Notes: generated by a model not told the origin, from the letters alone. DNA of 64,000 nucleotides from Stenotrophomonas humi (GCF_001431415.1 NZ_LDJI01000012.1:62001-126000), one strand, 5' to 3'. Positions 1 through 8,530 are shown, counted from the stretch's first letter. A program made the numbers and translations.

Positions 1-589
1 GGATGTTCCACATCGCATCGGCGTACTTCTTGCCGTAGTTGCCCACACGTACGGTGGCGCGCGCCTCGGTCTCGGCCTGTGGCCGGCGGGTGACCAGTGA
101 GATCGCGCCGGCAGCGGTATTGCGGCCGAACAAGGTACCCTGCGGCCCCTTCAGCACCTCGATCCGCTCCACATCGACGAAGGGCAGCAGCACGCCACCG
201 CCACGCCCACCATAAACACCATCGACGAAGATGCCCACTGCCGGGTCGGTACCGATACCGAAGTCGTCGGTCTCCACGCCGCGCAGCCGGAACGAGGGCT
301 GGGTTGGCTGCACCGCGCTGATCACCAGGCCAGGCACGAGCGAATCGATGTCACCGAGGTTCTCGGCGGCCACGTCGCTGAGCAGGTTCTGGTCCACTAC
401 CTGCAGTGCAATCGGCACATCCTGTATTTCCTGCTGCCTGCTCTGCGCAGTGACGGTGATCCGATCCAGTGTGGTGGCCGCATCCTCCGTGGCCGACTGC
501 GCCATCGCCGTCCCGCTCGCTCCCAACACCATCAGCCCGGCAATCGCCCGCTGCACGCCTGTTACCAGACTCCGTTGTTTCACTCGCAT
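1..589 (-). CDS. TonB-dependent outer-membrane receptor, N-terminal part (cut by window edge)
   Basis: Only the first 196 codons are inside the window; the start ATG is at 589-587 and the gene runs off the left edge. A signal peptide of about 30 residues (ending near GTAMA-Q) is followed by a TonB-box-like stretch (TLDRITVTAQ) and a typical plug domain with PSFRLRGV, a DGVYGGRGG loop and the RIEVLKGPQGTLFGRN signature. Such receptors import large or scarce substrates across the outer membrane using TonB energy. It is the third gene of an operon, 34 bp after the diheme-type lipoprotein. The plug resembles receptors usually annotated for siderophores or generic ligands, but the ligand cannot be read from this part. 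Confidence 0.93.
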   Translation of the reverse strand, partial: MRVKQRSLVTGVQRAIAGLMVLGASGTAMAQSATEDAATTLDRITVTAQSRQQEIQDVPIALQVVDQNLLSDVAAENLGDIDSLVPGLVISAVQPTQPSFRLRGVETDDFGIGTDPAVGIFVDGVYGGRGGGVLLPFVDVERIEVLKGPQGTLFGRNTAAGAISLVTRRPQAETEARATVRVGNYGKKYADAMWNI

Positions 590-623
590 CGCCTCTCTCC
601 CAAAGCAGTGGGTGAAAGCCGGC

Positions 624-1811
624 TCAGATGGCCGGCGGTCCCGTCTTGTTGACCGGCACCGCGCCGGCCGTCGTATCGCAACTTCCTTCCAGCGCGTTGA
701 TCCATTCGCGGATCAAAGCCACGCCTTCCTTGTGAACTACCGCCCTGCCCACTTCCGGCATCATCACCGCCGCATCATCGCTGTCCATGCGGTAGGCGAT
801 GATCGACGCATCGGCGTCGCCCGGCAGCACGTCATACAGCCGATTGCCGGTGCCCTTGCCTGCCGCGATGGGCTGCTTGCAATGGCCCAGCTTGAGAAGG
901 TCATTGGTCGGCGCATCCAGCCACAACCCCGACGTGATGGCGGGGCCGGTGCGGCTGTGGCAATGGCCACAATTCACGTCCAGATAGGCACGCGCACGCG
1001 CTTCCAGCGGCGCTTGTGGGTTGGTGGCATCGGCCAGATGCGGCAGTTGTGCAGCGGCCGGCACACCCGAGAGATAGCCCACCCGCGCCAGATGCGCCAA
1101 TTGGTTCTCGCGCCCGTCGGCATAATCGAAATCGCGATTCAGGTGACGCGCCTTCGGCCCGATCGGCAACAGCTTGCGCGAACGGTTGTCGGTGATGTGG
1201 CAGCCGCCGCATTGGTTCTGGTCCGGTACCTGATACGAGAACGCTTCGCGCGCGCCGGCGTCATCCACCAGCTCCAGTTCCACGGTTGCGCCGGTGCGCT
1301 GGAGCGTGGCCGCCGTCTGCTCGCGGTTCCACACATAGGGCAGCGCCACCCATCCTTCCTTGCGATGCACCAGCAGCCGGGTTTCGATCAGCCGCACCTT
1401 TGACAGATCCAGGCTTTCATCCTGCAGCACCGACTGCGACGGCGGCGTGCGCGCGACCGACTTGCCGTCCGCAGCGCCAGTGGCCGGCAGCGGGTAGTAG
1501 AAGGTCTTGCTGAGAATGGTGCCGACCGGGAAGTCAAAGGCATGCTCGGGTTGATAGCCAGCGGCTTGCCCCTTCGGCATCCACACCGTACGCAGCTTGT
1601 GCGCGTAATCGCTGAACAGCGGCGTGTTCAGGTCGTACGGCACCACGCCTTCATTGAGCCGCAGCTTGCCGCCATCGATGCGCAGCACATGCCACTCATC
1701 CAGCGTCGGCGGTTGCCCATCGGCGAAAAATTGCACCGGCGGCTTGCTACATCCAGCCAGCGCCAACAGCAGCCCGGCCAATACCCCCATCCGCACCATC
1801 AACTTCTGCAT
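624..1811 (-). CDS. Diheme-type c-cytochrome-like lipoprotein (SO2930/HNE_0200-like)
   Basis: A 395-residue protein with a lipoprotein signal peptide (lipobox LALAGC, Cys at about 21). Two CXXCH heme c motifs, CGGCH (about residue 202) and CGHCH (about 282), indicate two covalent hemes in the periplasm. The rest matches my memory of the SO2930/HNE_0200-type family, whose function is unknown. In several genomes that family sits beside a parallel beta-helix protein, as here, where the upstream gene ends 9 bp before this start. The downstream TonB receptor begins 34 bp after the stop, so the three genes are probably one transcript. A role in electron transfer or substrate oxidation is inference. 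Confidence 0.8.
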   Translation of the reverse strand: MQKLMVRMGVLAGLLLALAGCSKPPVQFFADGQPPTLDEWHVLRIDGGKLRLNEGVVPYDLNTPLFSDYAHKLRTVWMPKGQAAGYQPEHAFDFPVGTILSKTFYYPLPATGAADGKSVARTPPSQSVLQDESLDLSKVRLIETRLLVHRKEGWVALPYVWNREQTAATLQRTGATVELELVDDAGAREAFSYQVPDQNQCGGCHITDNRSRKLLPIGPKARHLNRDFDYADGRENQLAHLARVGYLSGVPAAAQLPHLADATNPQAPLEARARAYLDVNCGHCHSRTGPAITSGLWLDAPTNDLLKLGHCKQPIAAGKGTGNRLYDVLPGDADASIIAYRMDSDDAAVMMPEVGRAVVHKEGVALIREWINALEGSCDTTAGAVPVNKTGPPAI

Positions 1812-1820
1812 GCCAAGCCC

Positions 1821-3056
1821 TCAACCACGCTTGAGGTCGATGGCCGGCAGACGCGGCAGCTCGCAGTCGAACGGCTTGGCATCCTTGCTCGGGTTCTTGT
1901 AGCCCCCCGGACCATCGGCGTTCACCACCCCATTGACGTTGCGCAGGCAGATCTGCGGGCCGGTCTTGACGCCATCCACCATACGTTCCTTGTTGTAGTA
2001 GCCATCCCACAACACGTCCGGGAAGTTACCGGTCAAGCCATACATCGCCACTTTCAGCGCCTTCAGGTCGAACCCGTCCGGTGAATCGCCACCACCGGAC
2101 AAGGTGTTGTTGTGCACGTAGATGCGCTCGGGGTACGGATCGAAGTTTGGCGATGCGCTGCTGTCCTTGTAGCCGGTGGAGTACACGCTGGAGATGATGA
2201 TGTTGGTGGTGGCGTTGTCACGCACCTCGTTGTCGAAGACCTCGATGTCATCGTTGGAGTTGATGACGATGCCCGACCCCGCCGGCACGCTGGCCACCGG
2301 CGTGCCCTTGGCACCGAAGTTGGCGTGGTTGTTGGCGATGACCTTGTTGTTGAACACGCGGATGTTGGCGCCCTGCTGCGACAGGCCCGGCATGTTGAAC
2401 ACCAGGATGCCGCCGGTGTTGCCGGTTGCCACGTTGTCGTACACGTCGGCATTGCGGGTGTTTTCCACCTCGATGCCGGCCACGTTCTGCTCGGCGCGGC
2501 TGTTGCGCACGATCACGCCGTCGGACTGGCCGACGTAGATGCCGGCGTCGGAAGCGCCGATGGAGATGGTGTTCTCGATCAGCACGTTTTTTGTCAGCAC
2601 CGGGTAGATGCCATAGGCGCCGTTCTTGGTGCTGGGCCCGCCGGTCCACTGCACCTTGATGCCACGGATGGTGATGTGTTCGGACTCGCTGATCTTCAGC
2701 CCGTCGCCCTTGGAATCCTCGATGGTGAGGTTCTCGATGGTGAAGTTGTCGCCATTGACCAGCAGGCCCTCGGCACCGGCCTTCTGACCCTTGAAGCTCA
2801 GTACGGTCTTGTCCATGCCGGCACCACGGATGGTGACGCCGTCGGCGCGCAGGCTCAGGCTGCGCTCGAACTGATGCTTGCCGGCGGGGATGTCGATCAC
2901 GTCGCCCGGCTTGGCATCAAGCAGGCGTTCCTGCAGCGTGGCCGCAAATGCCCCGTCCGCCGCAGCGACCTCCGGGCCCTGTGCCGCCTGCTTCTGGCAG
3001 CCGGCCGCCAACACACTCAATGTGGCGGCAATCGCCAAGGTAATGCTGCGCTGCAT
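1821..3056 (-). CDS. Parallel beta-helix repeat lipoprotein
   Basis: This is a 411-residue protein. The start at 3056 is chosen because it gives a lipoprotein signal peptide (MQRSIT, lipobox VLAAGC) with a GGAGAGG ribosome site just upstream; a longer frame to 3326 runs into the divergent regulator. After residue 45 the sequence consists of repeated short strands such as FTIENLTIEDS, ITIRGIKV and VLIENTISI, with Asn and Gly at turns: the right-handed beta-helix fold shared with pectin lyases and alginate epimerases. No catalytic pattern of a known polysaccharide lyase was recognised. It is the first gene of the operon, 121 bp from the divergent AraC-type regulator. It probably binds or processes an extracellular or periplasmic ligand, but the substrate is unknown. 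Confidence 0.82.
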   Translation of the reverse strand: MQRSITLAIAATLSVLAAGCQKQAAQGPEVAAADGAFAATLQERLLDAKPGDVIDIPAGKHQFERSLSLRADGVTIRGAGMDKTVLSFKGQKAGAEGLLVNGDNFTIENLTIEDSKGDGLKISESEHITIRGIKVQWTGGPSTKNGAYGIYPVLTKNVLIENTISIGASDAGIYVGQSDGVIVRNSRAEQNVAGIEVENTRNADVYDNVATGNTGGILVFNMPGLSQQGANIRVFNNKVIANNHANFGAKGTPVASVPAGSGIVINSNDDIEVFDNEVRDNATTNIIISSVYSTGYKDSSASPNFDPYPERIYVHNNTLSGGGDSPDGFDLKALKVAMYGLTGNFPDVLWDGYYNKERMVDGVKTGPQICLRNVNGVVNADGPGGYKNPSKDAKPFDCELPRLPAIDLKRG

Positions 3057-3177
3057 GAATCCTCTCCCCATACGCCTGCAGATGGTGGGATGCAGTCTGG
3101 GCTTCAGGAAGTGTTCACGCGAAGGGCAAGACCGGCATACTTGGGGGGGTAAAGCGGACAAGCTTGAGGGGGCTTCG

Positions 3178-4215
3178 ATGCATCGGAAATCAGGAAATGG
3201 CGACCGGCTGTCCATCGCCAACGTTCCAACCAACATGCTGTGCGGGCTGCTACTGCTCGCCGCCGAGTACAACGTCAACAGTGAAAACTGGCTGGCGGGG
3301 CAACGCCTGAGCATTGAGCAACTCAACGATCCGCTGACCCGTATTTCCTATCGGCAGGCGATCGAGGTGATCCGCCGCGCCTTGCCCACCCTTCCCATCG
3401 ACGGCGTTGGCCTGGCCATGGGCGGCAACCAGAACGGCGGCAACTTCGGCCTGTTGGGTTTGGCCATGAAAACCGCACCCACCTTCGGCGATGCAGTGCG
3501 GATCGGGCTGGATTACCAGCGCAATCTCGGCCCATTGATGGCGCTGTGTCTGGAAGACCAGGACGATCAGACCCTGGCCGTCATCGCCACCGCACCGGAA
3601 GAGGCGCATGACCTGCTGCCGTTCCTGTGCGAGGAGATGTTCTCCAGCATCCTGATGTTGGGCCGCGAACTGGCCGGTGACACGTTCGCCCCGTTGCGAC
3701 TGGAGCTGGGCTATCCGACGCCACCGCACGCGGAGAAGTACCGCACGCTGTTCCGCTGCGACATTCAATTCGAACAACCCCGCCACGCGATGGTGTTGGG
3801 ACGGCACTGGATGGAATTGCCCTTTGCCAGCTACAACCCGGTGACCTCGCAGCAGGCCTTGTCATTGTGCCGCGCGCAGTTGGCCACGCTGTCATCGCGC
3901 GGCGAAACCACCGCGGCGGTGGAACGCCTGCTGCGTCCACAATTGCGCGACAACCCACAGATGAGTGAGGTAGCGCTGGCCCTGCACCTGAGTGAACGCA
4001 CCCTGCGCCGGCAGTTGGCCGACGAGGAAACCAGCTTCAGCGAAGTGCATGACCGCGTGCGCAGCGAACGTGCGCTGGAGCTGCTGCAGGACGCCGAGCT
4101 GGCGATTTCCGCCATCGGCAATCAGCTGGGTTTCAACGACGCGCGCGAGTTCAGGCGCGCGTACAAACGCTGGACCGGACAGACGCCGAGCGAGACCCGG
4201 CGCCATCTGGCCTGA
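3178..4215 (+). CDS. AraC-family transcriptional regulator with arabinose-binding-like N domain
   Basis: A 345-residue protein. The N-terminal two thirds resemble the Arabinose_bd type effector domain (about residues 30-220) found in many AraC regulators that respond to lipids, sterols or amino acids. The C-terminal 100 residues hold the two helix-turn-helix motifs of AraC/XylS proteins (MSEVALALHLSERTLRR and AISAIGNQLGFNDAREFRRA, ending in the family's WTGQTPSE block). The frame is open further upstream, but ATG at 3178 fits the domain start and leaves a divergent promoter region toward the beta-helix gene. By position it probably controls that operon; the effector is unknown. Confidence 0.9.
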   Translation: MHRKSGNGDRLSIANVPTNMLCGLLLLAAEYNVNSENWLAGQRLSIEQLNDPLTRISYRQAIEVIRRALPTLPIDGVGLAMGGNQNGGNFGLLGLAMKTAPTFGDAVRIGLDYQRNLGPLMALCLEDQDDQTLAVIATAPEEAHDLLPFLCEEMFSSILMLGRELAGDTFAPLRLELGYPTPPHAEKYRTLFRCDIQFEQPRHAMVLGRHWMELPFASYNPVTSQQALSLCRAQLATLSSRGETTAAVERLLRPQLRDNPQMSEVALALHLSERTLRRQLADEETSFSEVHDRVRSERALELLQDAELAISAIGNQLGFNDAREFRRAYKRWTGQTPSETRRHLA

Positions 4216-4222
4216 TGCCCGA

Positions 4223-4606
4223 TCAGTCGAGGATCATCACCGCATCGACTTCGAACGCGGCGCCCTTCGGCAGGCCCGACACTTCGATGGTGGAACGGGC
4301 CGGGAACGGCGCCTGGAAGTACTCCTGCATCACCGCATTGACCTTGGCGAACTCGCCCAGGTCGGTCAGGTACAGGCCCAGGCGGACCATCTTGTCCAGC
4401 GAACCGCCGGCTTCTTCGGCCACGGCCTTGAGGTTGTCGAACGCACGGCGGGCCTGCGCGGTCACGTCGCCGGCGACGATGTCACCGGTGGCCGGGTCCA
4501 GCGGGATCTGGCCGGAGAAATACACGGTGTTGCCGGCGCGCACGGCCTGCGAATACGGGCCGATGGCGGCCGGGGCGTTGGCGGTGTTGATGATCTGGCG
4601 GGACAT
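4223..4606 (-). CDS. ridA: RidA family enamine/imine deaminase
   Basis: A 127-residue cytosolic protein of full family length. RidA hydrolyses reactive 2-aminoacrylate and related imines formed by PLP enzymes such as threonine dehydratase. Visible family features are GPYSQAV near residue 20, the substrate carboxylate-binding Arg at about 104 (FPARSTIEV) and Glu at about 119. Start at 4606; a longer frame upstream lacks homology. The gene is convergent with the AraC regulator (7-bp gap) and downstream of spoT, a linkage common in gammaproteobacteria, although here a 610-bp repeat-rich gap separates them. Confidence 0.95.
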   Translation of the reverse strand: MSRQIINTANAPAAIGPYSQAVRAGNTVYFSGQIPLDPATGDIVAGDVTAQARRAFDNLKAVAEEAGGSLDKMVRLGLYLTDLGEFAKVNAVMQEYFQAPFPARSTIEVSGLPKGAAFEVDAVMILD

Positions 4607-4690
4607 GGACAGCTCCACTGGGGAAAAGGTTGGCCATTGTAGCGCCCGCCCATGGCACCGACCGGCACCGGGCCCTGCCAATCATGCACA

Positions 4691-4791
4691 TGGACAAATC
4701 TTCACCACCCTCTGGAGAAGCCCGCCCCGCAAAGGCCCGCGCACCTTATCCACAACTTCTGCGCCGGGTACCGCACATGCATTGTGGAAAA
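4691..4791 (+). repeat. Repeat module copy A with DnaA-box-like motifs
   Basis: This aligns without gaps to 4985-5085; by hand count about 76 of 101 positions are identical. It carries TTATCCACA at 4746-4754, identical to the Escherichia coli DnaA-box consensus, and TGTGGAAAA at 4783-4791, the reverse complement of the box-like TTTTCCACA. The two motifs face each other. The central CCCGCCCCGCAA block is also conserved. Confidence 0.8.
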
Positions 4792-4827
4792 CCGTGCCTG
4801 CCAGATGAAAGCCCGGCCAACGCTCCT

Positions 4828-4852
4828 TGCAGGAGCGGCTCAAGCCGCGAGG
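4828..4852 (+). repeat. Short dispersed palindrome (AGCGGCTCAAGCCGCGAGGC type)
   Basis: This is one member of a family whose core is AGCGGC-NN-NN-GCCGCGAAGCC. It forms a hairpin. A second member lies inverted at 4918-4943, and others occur near 22156, 24586, 35845 and 50451. Confidence 0.65.
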
Positions 4853-4917
4853 CTGACGATTCTGTCGCCATCGATCAATCTGCGATTGCGGGTGATCCGG
4901 CGATCGCGGCCTTCATT

Positions 4918-4943
4918 GGCTTCGCGGCTTAAGCCGTACTACA
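4918..4943 (-). repeat. Short dispersed palindrome, inverted copy
   Basis: Read on the minus strand it gives TAGTACGGCTTAAGCCGCGA followed by AGCC, the same family as 4828-4852. The two inverted copies bracket about 65 bp, and the pair is itself bracketed by the two DnaA-box modules. Confidence 0.65.
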
Positions 4944-4984
4944 AAACCAGCGTCACCCCAGCCCGCGAAGCTTTCGCAAGCAAC

Positions 4985-5085
4985 TGGATAAATTTTCACC
5001 ACACTTTGAAGAGCCCCGCCCCGCAAGGGCTGCCGGCGGTTATCCACATCTTGTGCGTGCATTGCCGCACATCGATTGTGGAAAA
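4985..5085 (+). repeat. Repeat module copy B with DnaA-box-like motifs
   Basis: Second copy of the 4691-4791 module. TTATCCACA lies at 5040-5048 and TGTGGAAAA at 5077-5085, so motif spacing is exactly as in copy A (28 bases between the two), although the bases between the motifs have diverged. Confidence 0.8.
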
Positions 5086-5216
5086 CATGCGGGCGCCGCG
5101 CGGCATTCGCAGGTCCACCGGAAGAGCGCCGCCATGCGGCGCTGGAGTACTGGCGCAGCAACCGCCTGCCAAGCATGGCTCGGCAATGGATCAGCTAAGC
5201 CTTCCGCGCGGCCGAC

Positions 5217-7379
5217 TTACTGCCGGCGCACTGACTGCACCACCGACAACCTGCGCAGGCGACGCATCACTTCCGCCAGGTGATTGCGGTCACGGACCTG
5301 GATGTTGAAGCACAGCACCGCCGCATTGAAATCGCGGTCCAGGTAATCCACGCGCTCGATGTTGGAATGGCTCTGCGCGATGGCCGCAGCCAACTGCGCC
5401 AGCACGCCGGTGCCGTTCTCCACTTCCACCACCAGTGCGGTGTCGTAGTCGCCGACCACGCTGGTGTCCCAGCCAATCGGCACCCAGCGGTCCGGCGTCT
5501 TGCGCAGCTCGGCCAGGTTCGGGCAATCCAGACGGTGCACCACGATGCCCTTGCCGGCCGTGTGGTAACCCATGATGTCGTCGCCGGGAATGGGCTGACA
5601 ACAGTTGGCGAAGCTGACCACGCCACGCTCGCTGCCGTTGATCAGGATCTTCTCCTGCATGCGGCTGGCGTGACCGATGCCGCCGCGCAGTTCGGCATGG
5701 GCCATGAGCGCCTGCGCAGCCTGCGTCGGCATCCAGTTGCCCAGCGCCACGTCGGCCAGGAACGCTTCCAGACGCGGATAACGGTGTTCGTTGAGGAACG
5801 CATCCAGACGCCCCTTGGGCAGGCGTTCGATGGAGCTGTCCATCGCTTCCAGCGCGCGGTCGAGCATGCTGTGGCCCAGCTGCACCGCGTCTTCGTGTTC
5901 GAGCTGTTTGAGCTGGTGGCGGATGGCGGTGCGCGCCTTGCTGCTGACCACGAATTCCAGCCACTGCGGCTTGGGCGAGGCCGAGCGCGCGGTGATGATC
6001 TCCACGCTTTGCCCGCTCACCAGACGCGTGCGCAACGGCACCAGTTTCTTGTCCACGCGCGAGGCCACCGCGCGGTTGCCCACATCGGTATGCACCGCAT
6101 AGGCAAAATCCAGCGCGGTGGAGTTGCGCGGCAGCGCCAGGATCTTGCCCTTGGGCGTGAACAGATAGACCTCGTCAGGGAACAGATCGACCTTGACGTT
6201 GTCCAGGAACTCCAGCGACGAACCGGCGGTGCGCTGCGAGTCGATCAGGTCCACGATCCACGCATGCGCACGGCTCTGCGCACTGTTGGGCGTGTCACCG
6301 CCGAATTTGTAGGTCCAGTGCGCGGCCACGCCGCGTTCGGCGATCAGGTCCATTTCCTCGGTGCGGATCTGCACTTCGATCGGCGAGCCATACGGCCCGA
6401 ACAGCACCGTGTGCAACGACTGGTAACCGTTGGCCTTGGGAATGGCGATGAAGTCACGGAATCGCCCGTCCAGCGGTTTGAACGTGGCATGCACCGCGCC
6501 CAGTGCGTGATAGCAGTTGGGCACGTTGCGCACGACCAGGCGGAAGCCAAAGACATCCATCACCTGGTCGAAGCTTTTGTTCTCCTCGTGCATCTTGGTG
6601 TAGATGCTCCAGGGCGTCTTGATGCGACTGATCAGGCGGTGCTCCAGCCCTTCGCGCGCCAGACGCTGCGACAGCTGCACTTCCACCTGCGCCATCGACT
6701 CACGCCGCACCACCGGCTGGCTGCGGATGTGCTTCTCGATGATGGCGTGACGCCACGGATACAGCGCGCGGAAGCCCAGGTTCTGCAACTCGGACTTGAT
6801 CAGGTTCATGCCCAGGCGCTGGGCGATGGGCGCGTAGATGTCCAGCGTTTCCAGGGCGATGCGGCGCCGCGCCTCGGCACTCTGCGCGCCCAGGGTGCGC
6901 ATGTTGTGCAGGCGGTCAGCCAGTTTGATCATGATCACGCGCAGGTCGCGCGACATCGCCAGCAGCATCTTGCGGAAGCTCTCGGCCGCCGCTTCCTGCC
7001 GGTCGCGGAACTTGAGCTTGTCCAGCTTGGTGACGCCATCCACCAGGTCGGCCACGGCCTGACCGAACTCGCCGGCCAGCTCCTCGCCGGTGAGCGGGGT
7101 GTCCTCGATCGTGTCGTGCAGGATCGCAGCGATCAGCGCTTCCACATCCAGGCCGAGCTCGGCCAGGATGCGCGCCACGGCGACCGGGTGGGTGATATAG
7201 GGCTCGCCGGACTTGCGGGTCTGGCCCGCATGCGCGGAGGCGCCGACTTCCCAGGCACGACGCAGCAACGGCAGCTGCTCGGCGGGCAGGTAGCTGGCTG
7301 CGCGTTCGAGTTGGAGTACATAGTCAGGTACCGCCCCGCCCGCTGGCGTGGCTACCTGGGCGGTGGGGCCTGGGTTCAT
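5217..7379 (-). CDS. spoT: Bifunctional (p)ppGpp synthetase/hydrolase SpoT
   Basis: A 720-residue RelA/SpoT protein of full length. The N-terminal HD hydrolase domain has H64 (YITHP), the HD pair near 88-89 (LHDTIEDT) and the TKLDKL segment. The synthetase domain (about 240-370) has YQSLHTV and EVQIRTEEM. A TGS domain follows (VYLFTPKGKILALP, about 400-460), and a C-terminal ACT domain covers about 645-720. The intact HD residues argue for SpoT rather than a hydrolase-dead RelA. It makes and breaks the stringent-response alarmone. It follows rpoZ and gmk, the usual order, with a 107-bp gap containing a hairpin that could separate expression. Confidence 0.97.
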   Translation of the reverse strand: MNPGPTAQVATPAGGAVPDYVLQLERAASYLPAEQLPLLRRAWEVGASAHAGQTRKSGEPYITHPVAVARILAELGLDVEALIAAILHDTIEDTPLTGEELAGEFGQAVADLVDGVTKLDKLKFRDRQEAAAESFRKMLLAMSRDLRVIMIKLADRLHNMRTLGAQSAEARRRIALETLDIYAPIAQRLGMNLIKSELQNLGFRALYPWRHAIIEKHIRSQPVVRRESMAQVEVQLSQRLAREGLEHRLISRIKTPWSIYTKMHEENKSFDQVMDVFGFRLVVRNVPNCYHALGAVHATFKPLDGRFRDFIAIPKANGYQSLHTVLFGPYGSPIEVQIRTEEMDLIAERGVAAHWTYKFGGDTPNSAQSRAHAWIVDLIDSQRTAGSSLEFLDNVKVDLFPDEVYLFTPKGKILALPRNSTALDFAYAVHTDVGNRAVASRVDKKLVPLRTRLVSGQSVEIITARSASPKPQWLEFVVSSKARTAIRHQLKQLEHEDAVQLGHSMLDRALEAMDSSIERLPKGRLDAFLNEHRYPRLEAFLADVALGNWMPTQAAQALMAHAELRGGIGHASRMQEKILINGSERGVVSFANCCQPIPGDDIMGYHTAGKGIVVHRLDCPNLAELRKTPDRWVPIGWDTSVVGDYDTALVVEVENGTGVLAQLAAAIAQSHSNIERVDYLDRDFNAAVLCFNIQVRDRNHLAEVMRRLRRLSVVQSVRRQ

Positions 7380-7427
7380 GCCGGAAGACTATTCCAGCGG
7401 GCGTACTTCGGCAAACCCTACAAAGCA

Positions 7428-7454
7428 GAACAGCCCGCACAAGGCGGGCTGTTC
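7428..7454 (-). terminator. Hairpin between rpoZ and spoT
   Basis: A perfect 11-bp stem (GAACAGCCCGC with GCGGGCTGTTC) with a 5-base loop lies 32 bp after the rpoZ stop. On the minus strand only a weak T-rich tail follows (TGCTTTGTAG), so it may be a leaky terminator or an attenuator of spoT. Confidence 0.55.
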
Positions 7455-7486
7455 CAGACATCCAGTGACGCGTTTGATCTAGGCGA

Positions 7487-7786
7487 TCACTCGTCGTTCT
7501 TGGACATGTCTTCGTCGGCGACCACTTCAGCGGCGGCCCACTCCAGCGCTTCACGCTCGATGCGCTCGCGCTCGGCCTTCTCGACTTCCTCGATCAAGGT
7601 GTTGTCGATCTTGCGGGCGGCGATTTCGCGCAGCGCCAACACGGTCGGCTTGTCCTCGGTTTCGCTGTTGTCGATGGTCGCCTGGACACCATTGGCCAAC
7701 TGGCGGGCGCGCTTGGACGCCATCATGACCAGCTCGAAACGGTTGTTAACGACTTCCAGGCAATCTTCTACGGTAATGCGGGCCAT
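7487..7786 (-). CDS. rpoZ: RNA polymerase omega subunit
   Basis: A 99-residue protein starting MARITVEDC, with the conserved block [15 protein letters not shown] and the [10 protein letters not shown] helix that clasps the beta-prime C-terminus. Omega helps assemble RNA polymerase and forms part of a ppGpp-binding site, so its placement between gmk and spoT is meaningful. The start at 7786 follows the family; the frame is open to 7870 without similarity. The acidic tail is as expected. Confidence 0.97.
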   Translation of the reverse strand: MARITVEDCLEVVNNRFELVMMASKRARQLANGVQATIDNSETEDKPTVLALREIAARKIDNTLIEEVEKAERERIEREALEWAAAEVVADEDMSKNDE

Positions 7787-7897
7787 GCGGGCTCCCGGCG
7801 ACCTGCACGGCCGCTCGAACGAATGAGGGAAAGGGGACGGATTGTAGGGGCTGGCCCGGTCGGAAATCAAGTCGACGCCTGAACAGGCCCTTGCGAA

Positions 7898-8530
7898 TCA
7901 ATCGCTTGCTTGGCTTTCCGGGTCCAACAACGAGGCAATCAGCTGGGCATGACGCTGTTGTTGGGGTTCCCGACGCAGGCGGCTGGCGGCGAAAATCGCG
8001 CACATTTCGCCTACGGCGGTGTCGAAATCCTCGTTGACGATGACGTAGTCGAACTCGTCGTAATGCAGCATCTCCTCACGGGCGGCGGCCAGGCGCTGGG
8101 CCATGACGGCCTCGCTGTCCTGCCCCCGCTTGCGCATGCGCTCATCCAGCGCCTGTCGCGATGGCGGCAGGATGAAGACGCTGACCGCGCCAGCCACCTT
8201 GTCACGCACCTGTCGGGCGCCCTGCCAGTCAATCTCCAGCAGCACGTCCTTGCCCGAGGCCAGCTGCGGCTCGACCGACTGCCGGGCGGTGCCCTTCCAG
8301 TCGCCGTGCACCAGCGCGTGTTCGAAGAAATCACCGGCAGCGATCATCCGCTCGAACTCGGCGGCGCTGACGAAGTGGTAGTGCTTGCCATTCTCCTCGC
8401 CCGGGCGCATGGCCCGCGAGGTGAAGGAGATGGACAGGGAAATATGCGGATCGCGCGCCAGCGTGGCGTTGACGATGCTGCTTTTGCCAGCCCCGGACGG
8501 GGCGGCGACGATGTAGAGAGTTCCGCGCAT
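7898..8530 (-). CDS. gmk: Guanylate kinase
   Basis: A 210-residue cytosolic enzyme that phosphorylates GMP to GDP with ATP. The P-loop APSGAGKSS is at residues 9-17; the GMP-binding region follows (SFTSRAMRPGEENGKHYHF), with LLEIDWQGARQV and the lid segment. The start at 8530 gives the usual MRGTLYIVAAPSG N-terminus. It is the first gene of the gmk-rpoZ-spoT group, with 111 bp between it and rpoZ. Confidence 0.97.
   Translation of the reverse strand: MRGTLYIVAAPSGAGKSSIVNATLARDPHISLSISFTSRAMRPGEENGKHYHFVSAAEFERMIAAGDFFEHALVHGDWKGTARQSVEPQLASGKDVLLEIDWQGARQVRDKVAGAVSVFILPPSRQALDERMRKRGQDSEAVMAQRLAAAREEMLHYDEFDYVIVNEDFDTAVGEMCAIFAASRLRREPQQQRHAQLIASLLDPESQASD

Larger units (their letters stand above)
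4607..5216. other. 610-bp gene-free gap between ridA and spoT, filled with nested repeats
   Basis: No credible gene was found. The gap contains two copies of a roughly 100-bp module (4691-4791 and 4985-5085) enclosing an inverted pair of short GC-rich palindromes (4828-4852 and 4918-4943). Both flanking genes are on the minus strand, so the gap is both the end of the spoT transcript and the leader of ridA. Confidence 0.75.

Noticed and set aside
231-1403. Long plus-strand reading frame of 390 codons
   Set aside because: It lies antisense to the diheme-type lipoprotein and TonB receptor genes, with no domain pattern and Arg/His-rich composition typical of the reverse frame of high-GC genes.
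5280-7826. 848-codon plus-strand reading frame opposite spoT and rpoZ
   Set aside because: It is the antisense shadow of spoT; composition is His/Gln/Val-rich without any family motif.
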